Source: Apteryx mantelli
Taxonomy: Eukaryota > Chordata > Aves > Apterygiformes > Apterygidae
Reading direction: 5' to 3'
DNA: 64,000 nucleotides
NCBI RefSeq assembly: GCF_036417845.1
Contig: NC_089981.1
Location: 83,059,268 to 83,123,267, forward strand
Notes under the pieces: generated by a model
What the model saw: the letters and a program-made list of their open reading frames with translations, nothing else
Told to the model about the DNA's origin: nothing
Database searches by the model: none
Made by a program: the position numbers and the translations under genes
In this document: positions 13,974 to 25,200 of the stretch, piece by piece
Numbering within the stretch: position 1 is the stretch's first letter
Layout of the letters: every line of letters begins with the position of its first letter

Positions 13974-14071
13974 CAAATGCTGGGTTTCCCCCTGGCTACA
14001 AGCGACTAGCCAGAATCGAGAACAAATGCTGGTTTTCCCCCTGGTTACAAGCGACTATCCAGAATTTAGCC
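13974..14071. repeat. Tandem duplication, two copies of a 49-bp unit
   Basis: Copy one spans 13974-14022 and copy two 14023-14071. They match at 42 of 49 aligned positions, and at 40 of the first 43, with no gap. The unit starts CAAATGCTGG and contains the shared words CCCCCTGG and ACAAGCGACTA. No third copy was seen. This is a local duplication that has since diverged, and it is not part of a known microsatellite class. Confidence 0.9.
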
Positions 14072-15347
14072 CAGTTCGGAGCAGGGATGGTTTTAAAAGG
14101 AGCATCCGCATCACTGGGTGTGCCGACAAGTCCCTTCCCCAAAATTCAAGCCCCCAAAGCTCTTGATTTTAGAGTCTGGATTTGTTCCTTTTGGGGGAGG
14201 TGGGATGAAAAAAAGGGAGGAGAGGAGAAAAAAAGGTTTACTTTTTACTGGAAGTGATTCTCAGGCAGGGAAAGGTGATAGAGGGATAACTCTGGGGAAA
14301 AATACGTTGTTCAGACCTAAAGCACCAACTGTGGTAAGCAGATCCAAGTCATCTCTGTAACACGCTCCAAAATGCTTTGACATTGCTCCATCGGATTGCC
14401 CTTAAGGGTAAGATAGTTAAGGCTGTACTGTCTGAGTCATTGTTTTTTTGGTTCACTGATCAAAAACTTACTTTAAATCATCTTGGAAGGAAAATTCCAC
14501 TCCTCATTTTGTTGGGGTTTTGGGGAAGTCGACATTTCCCCCCCCACACTCAGAATTATTATTTTTTAAACCTTCTTAATCCATGTTAGTCAAATGCAGA
14601 CAATTTTAAAGAAAAAACATTTTTTTTATTAGGCCTAAGGATATTTTAGAAAAAAAAAAAAAATCAACATGAACAATTTGCCATTGCAAAACTACTTCCT
14701 GAATTCAACTCAGCGAGTCGGCCGCTCCGAAACTGCAGGCTTCAGCAGTGAAATTTCTCCCCGCACTTCTAATGACCTCTGAATTAATATTCAATTCCTT
14801 GATATTTCTGCTTATTAAAGACATGGATTTGGTACGTCCAATCACATCTCCCTCTTGTGGCTAGTTCCAAGGACTAAAACAACCTGCTATTTACTCACCA
14901 TTATATAAGACCTTGGTTGCTCCTTTTGCTCCCATTTAATTTTCCCCACGCTGGACCCTGTCGATGACAGTAAGTGGGTGTTCGAGAGGCTACAACATAA
15001 ATTTGTTGCACTGTGGGTCCCAACAAGATGTCACCAACTGCACCGGGAATACGCGTCCTCCAAATACCCAGCCGGAAAACACCAACTCCCTTAGCACGGG
15101 CTGCCGCGGCCTTTGGGTGGCTGGGACTTGGGGCACGATTTCAGACTGCGCGGCAAAACCGGGGCGTCCCGAAAGCCCCGCTGCCACCAAGCCAGGGCAT
15201 GCTTCGGACGAGCCAAGAGATAGGACTTCTACACCTGCCTGGTCCATCTGCAGACACGGTCAACTGGGGAAAAAAAAATAGTGAATAGACAATCTTGATG
15301 AAGCTTGGTCTTTGTAAGTATTGCTCTCCAGAGCTCTGGCAGAGATT

Positions 15348-15362
15348 CCCCCCCCCCCCCCC
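15348..15362. repeat. C15 homopolymer
   Basis: This is a run of fifteen C residues in a plus-strand GAGATTC…AATAATAG context. Long C runs are prone to length change and sequencing error. Confidence 0.9.
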
Positions 15363-16479
15363 AATAATAGCCCTGTGCTGCAAATCAGTGTTCCCCATTT
15401 GGCTCTTACAAATAGCTGCTTTTATAACTGCATTTATCCTCCTGCTAATGGTTTCACAGCAAATGGTATTTCATTTTGATGAGAAAGCTTTTGAGCGGAA
15501 GTCACATTGCTCCAGGCGAAGCAGATTTTGTTTTCCTACAGTTTAATCAGTAGGAAATTAAGAGGCCAATATTGTGCCACCACAGACGCCAAGTCGAGCA
15601 GCCGCCTTTGCGCAGATGACTTTTGCCTTTCCCTCACTCCCTGCGCTCCGTTTTGTGACGTAACCGGGAGCCAAAAGTCCTGTGGTCTAACGTAAATCCG
15701 GCAGCCCCAGCGCTCAGCCCAGGTAAATCAGTGCCGCTCCACTGGGTTAACTGCGGCGCTGCTCATCTACAGCCAGCATCAATCGATCGGCTGCGACGAT
15801 ACAGCGTCGGTCACAAAGCAGCCCATGAGCAGCCGACCTCCCTGATTTGTTAAGAAGTCGCTTCTAACTTTTAAGAGGAAATCGAGGACATAATTCAAAT
15901 TCCTGTTTGTGAACTTGCCTCAAGAGGAGGCAGCTCCTACGGGGCTTCTGGCACCCGTTCAGATGGTACGAAATGCCACTGAAGATATATATGTATATAT
16001 ATGTTTTTTATAGCGTTGCTGTCTGCAAGGGTCAAGGCTGGCTGCCGGGAGGGAAGGTGTTTCTAGACAAACATTGCTGTGACACTCCGTTTGCAAGAGG
16101 TGACTCAGTTACGGAAACAGCTGCCTGTTATCGCACATTTTTAACTCTGCAAAAAAGGGGTTCTGTGGACCACAGTTTGCTTATCCTGCAGTGGAATTCA
16201 GCTCCAGTTCTCAGTCTGGAAAAATGTCATCTCACAGGAAACAAAGCACTACCTAAGGTCAACTTAGATGATAGACTAAATGCTTTCTGGTGGGAGGGGG
16301 TATGCACTTCATGTGCTGGAATGCAATACCTGTATTTCTTCAGAAAGGACCCAGCATCATTAATTAGACCGTGGTCTTACATGTCTAAAAGAAAACAAGA
16401 GACCTGCAAATATTCCTGACCACACAACCTCACTCGCCATAGCAGAGCTTGTGCACTAAGACACACACATCCCTCCTGG

Positions 16480-17395
16480 CACGCGTGCTCCCGCGGAGGG
16501 GCCGCGTGGATGCCACGGGATGGGGATCGCAGCGCCTGATCCGCACGAAGCGCGTCCTCGGCTTGTCCCCCGCCCCGTGCAAACCGAGCCCGCGACCGTT
16601 CAGCTCGACGCCACCGACCGCCGCCTTGCAGCGCCTCCGGGCTAAGCGCTGGTTTTCGCCGCCCTGGGGCGCGTTCGCTTCCCGGATGGGACCCTGAGAA
16701 GGTCCCTGCAGTAAACGCAGTCACGCATAGACGTTTCCTTGCAAACGCCATGAAACCCCTGCCGAGGAGCTCAAGAGCATCCGCGCCCTCCCGGGACACC
16801 CGAGCGGCCCCTGCCTTAGCGGGAAGAGCCCGAGCGGATCGACGCAGCCGGCGGGGAAGGAGCATCTCCCGGCACGGGGCACTTTTCCCAGGAAGGCGGC
16901 CGCCAGCGGCTGTCCATGCGGCACGGACCAGGGCAGGGGCTCAGCCTCAACCCCCCCGTCACCTCTCTCTAGGTTTGCTCGTTCCCGGAGTCAGCATTTT
17001 GTTATCATATCGCTGTTGGAAACCGTTCAAAGCCTCCTTAATTAGCCTGTGGTCGGGGGCAGTTCCTGTGCTGGCTGCTCGACGGGGCCGGGTGAGACCA
17101 CACGCTGCATTTTGGCAGATGGAAAAACAGGTTTCTTGCAAACCACGGCAAAACTGGGGGGCTGGCGGCGGGGGGCAGCGGAGCAGGAGGCAGGGGCTGC
17201 CGCTTGGGATCGGATTTGCCAGCGCAGCGGCGTCCCGCTGGGAAGGGGCAGGCGATGCACGAGCCGGTCTCAAGGAGTGTCACCTCGAAAGCGCTTCCCC
17301 GTGCCCGACTCCCGGGGACTTGTGCCCTGCTGGTGCGAGGAAGATGGGAATTGCATCTCGGAGGAAGGCTGCCCAGCGCCTGAAACAATCCTAAC
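16480..17395. promoter_or_regulatory. CpG island, densest block A
   Basis: This is strongly CpG-rich DNA in an otherwise CpG-poor vertebrate background. For example, the 60 bases 16501-16560 contain ten CpG dinucleotides. Open frames on both strands (up to about 214 codons) are a by-product of few AT-rich stops. Their translations are Arg/Pro/Ala-rich without any domain. CpG islands of this size usually mark promoters in vertebrates. No first exon of a known gene was recognised on either strand, and HIF1A exon 1 in particular was looked for and not seen. It may be a promoter of an unannotated noncoding transcript or a distal regulatory island. Confidence 0.6.
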
Positions 17396-17663
17396 GGGTT
17401 TTTCCTACCCCATCCTGCCACATAACTCACCGCCGTGTTAACACTGGGATTTTATTTTATTTTTTTTCAGCCTGCAGTTTCACGAAAGCCCTTTTTGCAG
17501 AAGGCCTCCCCGAGCCTTTCCTCGGGGCACCCACCACCGTGGCAGAGCCAGCAGGACCTCTTCTCTCTCTCTTGCTCGTGACAGTGGCTGAATTAAAGTT
17601 TTAAATCAGTTGTTCACTTGGTTTGAACGCTGCTTTTCAGGCGGGGAAAAAACCTACCTTATC

Positions 17664-17697
17664 TTATTTCCTTGGGGGTCAAGCCCCAAGGAAATAA
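17664..17697. repeat. Perfect 14-bp inverted repeat (hairpin)
   Basis: The left arm 17664-17677 (TTATTTCCTTGGGG) and right arm 17684-17697 (CCCCAAGGAAATAA) are exact reverse complements around a six-base loop. The hairpin sits in the gap between the two densest CpG blocks. The right arm overlaps an AATAAA hexamer at 17693-17698 on the plus strand. The stem is short for a microRNA precursor. It could be a protein-binding palindrome or a transcript-end structure. Confidence 0.85.
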
Positions 17698-17699
17698 AA

Positions 17700-19200
17700 G
17701 TCAATGTTCCCGAGCTCGAAGGGGGTCAGAAACTGGAGGCTTGGGCCATTTCCCCGCAGCACGCCGCCTCCGGGACGTGCCCCTGTTCAAAACCTCTTCC
17801 CCTCTTCCCGGCGTCTGTTGCTCAGATAACGGAGCAGGGACGCTCTCGCAGCTCGCCGAGCCTCGCTGTAGCAGGGCTCCCGTCACCTCCGTGTTTCCCT
17901 CGGTCACCCCCAGCACACCTCCCTTCCGCCCCCCAAAATCCTGCGTGAGTACCTATTACACCGCTTGGGCTTTTTTTTGGTTTTTGCCCGAAGGGGCACC
18001 GCTGCATGCACACGTGCACACCTGCACACGCTCTTATACGTGAATTAACGGCTGTGTTGAAGCGTGTGCCCACACGCGAATGTGGTCGTCTCTCACGGGC
18101 AGACGCAGAAGCGTTTCTCTCAGGAGCGTCCAGCGAGCAGCGATCCGTGACCTCTTGCGGCTGATTTTTCTCCTCTTCCCTCCCACACGCGCGGCAGAGA
18201 CTGTCACGGGCAATAGCAGCTGCAAATAGATTTCTGAAGAAGCTGAAATCAAGAGCGTTTTCCTCTGCTTTGGCTGGCGTTCGACACCGCAGCTCTTAAA
18301 CGCACTTTATTGCTCTCACGTTTAACGCTCGTGAAGGATTACGGCTCGGCTTCGCTGCGAGGCTGGCAGGCTTCGGGGAGCAGCGCCTGCTTAGCGTTTT
18401 ACAGGCGCCCGGCGCTAACGCAGCCCTGGGCACGACGCCTTTCCCACGGCTGCAAAACGCCCCGGGGCCCTTCTCCGCGGGCCGTAGAGCTCCAGGATTT
18501 GCGTGTTAAATACTATTTGCAACATTCACATTGCAAATACTAGTTCACAGTGGAGTCGTTCATCGTTATCTCTCTCTTCCTGGGCGAAGAGAAAGCCAGT
18601 GACTGACTACGCTCCCCGTGGTACCCCTGTGGACGAGTGCGGGGGGGTTACAGGATCTCGGGGTTCCTGCGGGCCCCAAATTCGGGATTTGTTGTGCTAA
18701 ATCCTCCTTAGGGCAGGACGGGAGCGCCAGGACGGGGTGCACCGGGCTGTCTCTGCGCTCGGACACACCTCAGCGCGGTGCGCAGGCTCACCCCGGGCCC
18801 TCAGAGGCACCTGCCTCTTTCAAAAAGGATCCTCCGCTTCTCAGAAGAGGCTGAAACCCAATATCGTTTGCGCTAATTAATGGCCTCTCCAGCTCAGGCA
18901 CACCAGCCTCAGGCGAATCCACCCGAAAAATCCCCTGGAATAAACGCCGCCGCTTTGATGATACCGTGTGAGGTGACTTGCGCCGGGGCGCAGCGCAGCG
19001 CCGGGTGGGAAGAGCAAGGCAGCCACGCCACCGCGCCGCTCGGGGAGCTGCCGGCGTGCGCCGGGACCGCGGGCGCTGCCGCCTGCGAGCCGGACCCGGG
19101 GCCCGGTGGGCTGCGTGTGCCCGGACGCACCCGTACGGGTATGCAGCAGGGCGGGAGGCAAACCAGCTTGGTAGACACCTCTTGATAGACATCTACATCC
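17700..19200. promoter_or_regulatory. CpG island, densest block B
   Basis: This is a second long CpG-rich block, separated from the previous one by about 300 bases of ordinary sequence. Its densest part is 18970-19140; the 60 bases 19021-19080 alone contain eleven CpG dinucleotides. A splice-donor-like GTGAGTAC sits at 17945-17952 on the plus strand. One match is weak evidence for a transcript. The open frames here are low-complexity Arg/Ala/Gly/Pro translations and are not supported as genes. Confidence 0.55.
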
Positions 19201-22200
19201 ACACGGAGAAGATTTACCGATCTGCAGCAAGATGTGGTGTCCAGGAAACCCCAGAAAGCTCATTATCGACTTCAAAGGGAAAAGAAGAGATTAGAGAACA
19301 GAAACTGTTGTAAGAGTTGCCTTTCAAACTCCGGCAGCAGATTTAAATATAATCTCCTGTTAGTTTTCACCTTTGCAGTTAAACTCAAATTCCTCCTAAC
19401 TGTTTCCTTTACATCAAAGACGCAGAAACTTGAAAAAAAGAAAACAAGGCAGCAAACAAATCATACAGTAAGAAGGACTTCTTAAAGCAGTCGGCGAGCC
19501 AGGTGTCTGTCCATTTGCCTGAGGAGAGCCCAAAGACAGATGTGTAGCTGCTTTCAAAAAGATCAGGTCCCACGTGAAGGCTGTTTGCTAAATCCTCCGC
19601 CCCCAAATCCACCGCTCGGCTCAGGCAAACGTATCTGAAGGCAGCGTTTCAAAACTGAGATGCTTGGTGTGTCGGTGAGGTATTGCCCACCAGCCCCCCG
19701 ACCTCGGTGGGGCTGCTAAGGGCATCGGATGCCTCCGTGCAGACGCCCAGCGGCAGAGCCTGACCCTTAATTACCCGGCCCCAATTAGCCGGAAGTGAAA
19801 CAGATGATTCCTCATGAACAGCCTCAAAACACCGCTCCTGACTCCAGGCGGTCGCTGTATCTCAGCTCCAGTCTGAATAATCAGCTCAAAACAAGATAAC
19901 AGGGTTGGCCAAGAATAAATCATTCTGGCTTCGCCCGGGATTCGTCGCCATCGGATGCCGACGCGACGGGGGGGGACCCACGGGTCTCCAACATGGGGCA
20001 AAGCCAATTTTTCACAGATGGCCTGGCTGCAAAGTGGATGTAGGAATTACGCTCAGAACGCATCGGTAATTCATTATCCAGCCTGCAGTGGTAAACGCTG
20101 TGCGGTTTATACTCTCCGAATACAAGACCGATTGCTCTGGCAGCGAACGGTGCACTCCCGGGACGTTTCCTTTGCATTAAGTGCTCTTGACACTAATGCT
20201 GGTGCCTAAGCAAACACATTAGGATGAATAAAACTGCAGGGCTGCGAGGAAGCACGGCGTCCGCGCGCTGCAAAGGCAGCAGGAGCGTGTTTCACCAGGA
20301 CTGCACGGCCGACCCAGAACGCGGGAAAGGCAACGTGCCTTGGGTTTTGAGGAGGAGCTGGGGAGGAGGCCAGAGCCCCGTTCTGCTGCTCTCTTGCCTC
20401 TGCAAGGTGTTAAATTTGCTTTTATAAGACACCTACTGGAAGAGCAGATACTTCCTAGTGACACTTCAGGTACCGTGCTATTTAAGAAGCAGGCCTAGAT
20501 ATTCTGCATTAAAAAGTCGTGTGCAGGCAGATTATGTTCAGGTGACAAATAACTGGTTTTGATTGTGCTCTTCACAGATACGGGAAGTGAACCTACACTT
20601 TGAGATCAGTGGAATTACAGTGTTGCAAGAACAAGTGAAATGGGAAGAAATTCTGGCTGATTGCTCATTTTGCATGGAGTTGCTGTACAGCACTAAATAT
20701 ATGCCCAGATCTGCAGCCCAGATAGTCCCATTTGGAAGAACCCTAGATTCAGGGGATTATACAGGATGAGTGGGAGTGTTAGGCACTTCTCCATGCTGAA
20801 GATGGAAAAGACTCTAATGGAAATACTTAATGGCCTTAGAAACAAGAATAAAGCACGCAGGATATTTTTAGAACGCCGCCTGCACTTGCCAACACCTGCA
20901 TCTGCTGATGGCAGAGTCTCCTGAATATCGACACACAGCCTCTCGCATTGCCACACCGCTCTGGAGATGCATACGAGATTATCTGCCACAGCCCTAGGAA
21001 AGGGGGAGTGTGGGACGCACACGCTGGGCTGAAGCAGGGGGCCTGCCATGATGAAAGCATCGCTAGGAGTGTCAAAAAAAGCGCCCCTGAAAAGCTTTGA
21101 GGACCGCAGTTCTCCTTCTGGCTTCTCTAGCTGGAAACCAAGAACATGACTGTGCTACAGAGATGTCCCTCTGGATCACTGGAGGTTGCCTGGTGGGAAT
21201 ATCTCATAGTGCATGAGAAGAAGGATTGAGATGGGACTTGCTTGGTGAGACTTTGGCAGCTTCCTGCTTTGTCTGGCCATTCGCTTGGCTAAGGGTATAT
21301 TATCTCCAACTAGGTCATCCGTTTTGGACTTCTTTCTGGAAAGTAAAATGGTGGCTGCCATCCAAAGACACCAGCCCTAGTCAGTTATGGAAATGTTGAA
21401 GTGATATGAGTTAAAATTTCTTTGGAACTTGCACTTCAAAGCAGGATAAAATTACTGAAAGGGTCAATGTTTTGCATGTTTACCTACCATTCCAAAGAAT
21501 GGTTAGAAGCAGGTTGTTAGGTGGGTTTTTATAACTAACCAGTGTGTTTTTCCTTTCACCCCATTTGCTGTCAGTTTCCTTAAAAATACACATACACACT
21601 GGAACGAAGTATTTTCCCATGTAAGACTACCAATGCCAGATTGTGTAAGCTCTTAGGAAATTACTTGTTACTACTTGTTTGGTTTTTTGATATTTAAAAT
21701 TTTTAGTGTCTGAATTTTCCAGCAAGAGAAACTTAACCTTGTTCAATTGTTGTTTAAGAATTATCCCAGGCCAGGAATAACATTTCTGAAGGAATCAGTC
21801 ATGGAAAAAATGTTTCTCAGAACTGTTCTCAGAAGAAGAAATTTCTTAGGAAAATCTAAAAAAACCCAAAGTGGTAACCAAGGGACTAGGAATAGTGCTG
21901 GAACTACAGAGCAGGAGTGGGTATATGGGAATTTAATGTGTTGCTGCTGCTACTAACTGGATTTTTCTCCTTCATGGGGATGGTTAGCTGCCGTGCCTTA
22001 GATTACAAGGAACCACCTCACATAGGAGCAAAAACAGTAAAACTATCAGTTTGTATGAGTTGTGCCATATAAATCCACATAGGTCCATCACCCCTTGGGC
22101 TTGGCATAAAAGCCCAGGGTGGTTTTCTCTTTACATGGTCTCCCTGCCAGTCCTGACCAGGCTTGGGGTTGAAAGACACCCTGGGCATTACAACCGCTTC

Positions 22201-25200
22201 CATCCCCGACGGCTTCTGCTCTCACCTGGGACGGGGAAAGCTGGTCTGTCACCAGCCAACGTTGCAGGTACCTCTGCAGAAAGCTAAAGGGCTCTTGTGC
22301 CTCCAGGCATCTCCCCTTCATTGCTAGGCCTAGCTTCAGCAAAAGGCTCTTTTCTTAGCCAGAACCTTATACGGAAAATATTTTGCTGACAGTGTCAATT
22401 CTCCTATGAAAAGAGGAGGCTTGAGGTTTGTCTCTGCTAAGGCTCGTACTGCAAGCCTATCAAGCTTGTTAGCAGAAGCACCAAGGAAACAAGCTGGCAA
22501 AAAACAACCAAACATTAACAGATCCCATCTATCATCTCACAGCTTGGTGCATTGCCTGCTTGAGCTGATAGCGTTCAGCTAGCACAGGGTTGGGGAACCG
22601 CTAGGCAGAGGGGGAAAGGAGACAGGTTGTCCTCCAGCTCTCTTCTGGTTTCCCCTTTGCTGCTGCTGGAAGCCATCTGCGGTCTTGCCATGGTTTGTAT
22701 CTGCTGGCCTCGTTTTCTGAGGTGCGTGCTCACTCCGATTTGGAAGATCCAGAGAAAGTTTGAAAGAAGCCAAGACAGGGAGGGGAAAAAAAAAAGGGGG
22801 GGGGTGTTTCAGCCCTACTGAGGACCATAAGTAGCACTGACTTGATAAATGGTATTCACCAGTAGCACTAATGATTTGTTGGGGAAGTGGATTAATTTGG
22901 AGCCAGTCTTCCCCAGATCTTCTTTTTTTTCCCCCTGTATTTATTTTCAGTGCTGTGTCTTTCACTGTGATCTGAGGGCACATTGCAGAGCTAAGCATTG
23001 CAATGCACACGATGCACTTGGAATAGTCACTTACTGTGCCAGCAGGTAGGATCTCTGCAGCAGGAGGCCAAGGGCAATTCCCATCCCATTCTGAAAACCT
23101 GCATTTCATTCAGGCATCCTTTGAGGATCAGAGTTTCTCCATCATCTGAAGCTACTGCCTTAATCTAATTGTTAGTTCAAATTGCTTTCCATGAATTTAG
23201 AACTTAAAGAGATTAGGGCAAAAAAAGCCCTAATTTTCCTTCTGACCTTTTAAAAACTTCAAATGAAAACTGGGAAATCAGCAAAGGAATGTTTTTAAGG
23301 CAATAATGGTTTTGTAGTGACTATGTGTTTATGAGCCAAACACTGTCCCGGCCCTAATCGTCTCTCCATGTATGGAACAAAGTTGGTCTGCTGTAGTCTT
23401 TTGGTTTTGGCTTTACATTGGCCTCATCAACAGGACAGAACTTGCAAATAAGGCAAGAGAGCAGCAATCCAAATAAAAAAAGCACAGAATTGAGGCTGTT
23501 CTGCTAGAGTCCTAGCAAGCTCTGCAAATGGGCTCTTGCTGAAATCCTGACCTTGTTTGCTCTTGGGCTGCCTAAACTGCTGCCTACCCTCTAGCCAAGA
23601 TTAATTAATTCTCGTATTGATGTGTCAAGCAACTGCCTTGAAATCATAAAACAAGCAGAAAGCTGTCAGCATCCCATAAAATTTTAGGAGGAGATGAGGA
23701 ACCAGCATGCAGGGATTCACAGTGCAGTGTACAGAGCTAGCACAGTTATAATTTCAGATCATGTTGTCTAAAAAGAGGCAGACCAAGTATTTCATTCTCT
23801 GAATTACCCTGGGCAGAAGTTGATGGAATTACATGGAAATAAGGCATATGTAAATGAAAGGAGAATAACCAAGAAGGCCAGATCCTTGGTCCTTTGAAGT
23901 TTCATCACTTACACCAGGTAAGGAGGCAGACTATGAAGTCTGGTTTTTGCAGACAGGTTTAGTTAGAGTGTTGAGTAATAGGTTTAGATTTCATTCTGGC
24001 CCTCAAAGCTCATCTTTGTCTCCTTCCCAGTCATGCGTTGGCTCCCCTCTCTGTCGTTTCGGGGAGAAGCTAACCGTGCTCAGCTCCTTCAGGTCTGTGC
24101 AAGCACAGAGCCAGCCCATAAGAGAGCATCACGCAGTCTAGTCTACCAAGTGAATTTCTGCACTAGACATCCTGGAACAGGCCCTATGGTGCTTTGAACA
24201 GTTATGGTGGTGCTGCTGAGGTAGAAAATCTATTTCAGAGGTGTTTTGTGCTCACTGGGGTGGTGGAGGGGAAATCTAAGCTGTTTTGCAAGCACCCTGT
24301 CTCCTAACTCTGTCTCCAGGGCCGTTTCCTGCGGTCCCCAAAGGGCTGGGTTTTTGCAGTCCTCCACATGAGGATGGGAAGACGGCACAAGGGAAAGAAA
24401 TAGGGAGGTTTCCACACTAGAGCTGATCATTGCTCAGAGCGGGATTTGAAGAGGAACATAACAGGACAGCCGGGAATGGGCCTCACTGCCTCCAATGCCC
24501 TCCCGGGGGAGCGAAATCCCATCCCGATTTCCTGGAGGGGACCTGCCCGAGGACAGGCTGCCAGGCTCCTGTGTTGGCCCCATCCTGGGCATCTCCAGCT
24601 GCTGGGACGTGTTGGCATGACCGAAAAATAGCGCCATGAGGGGAACAGGCTGGGTTGTGCCCTGCTGGCAAGCACACACTGCACGCTTCCCCGCTACCCC
24701 GTTCTGCGAACAGGAGCCAGCTTTTAGGGGTTGCGAGAAATGGAGAAGCTGAAAGGAGAGCTGGGAAGACCCACGGCAGGAGCCCCTCTCATTACCATCC
24801 CCTCTAAAGAGAAGACCCTCAGTTTGCTTGGGCTGCACACAGCAGCGATGGGGCATTTGGGGAGCAGGAGAGACATCTCAGACTTTCACAACATAAGGAG
24901 ATGCAATGGGTTTACAGGGTGGAACGGAGGCCCAGATCTGGACAACTCTGTTTTGCAACAGACTGCAAATAGAGCTAACTCAATCTTTTTTCTTTCTGCT
25001 TTTGCAGGTCTTTTCTCTTTAGATGATGACTCCTTGTGAGGGCACCATCTCTTGCCACATCTGTGTATTTTCTAGCACAATGAGACCCTGTCAGGAGCCT
25101 AAATTTAATCCAATACCAAAGTACAAGGGAACCACAAACAAGAACTGTACTGTTGCAACACCATTACACTGTCACAAGCCATCTCAGATAAAAATAAACT

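Larger units (their letters stand above)
12881..16479. other. Intergenic DNA between CpG-rich blocks
   Basis: No gene is recognised. It contains the 49-bp tandem duplication at 13974-14071, an A-run at 14650-14663, a moderately CpG-rich patch at 15030-15260, the C15 run at 15348, another GC-richer patch at 15590-15830 and a short TA-rich tract at 15985-16010. Confidence 0.65.

Noticed and set aside
16750..17394. 214-codon plus-strand open frame
   Set aside because: It is fully inside the densest CpG block. The translation is Arg/Ala/Pro/Ser-rich with no family resemblance, and long frames also exist on the opposite strand over the same DNA.
18000..18070. CA-rich stretch as a microsatellite
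   Set aside because: The CACAC units are interrupted and too few to call a repeat array.
16900..19300. HIF1A first exon in the CpG islands
   Set aside because: I looked on the minus strand for the short N-terminal coding piece followed by a donor and for the bHLH exon. Neither was seen.
22579..23109. 176-codon minus-strand open frame
   Set aside because: No domain was recognised, it contains homopolymer-coded residues from a G/A run near 22785-22805, and there is no splice or promoter support.
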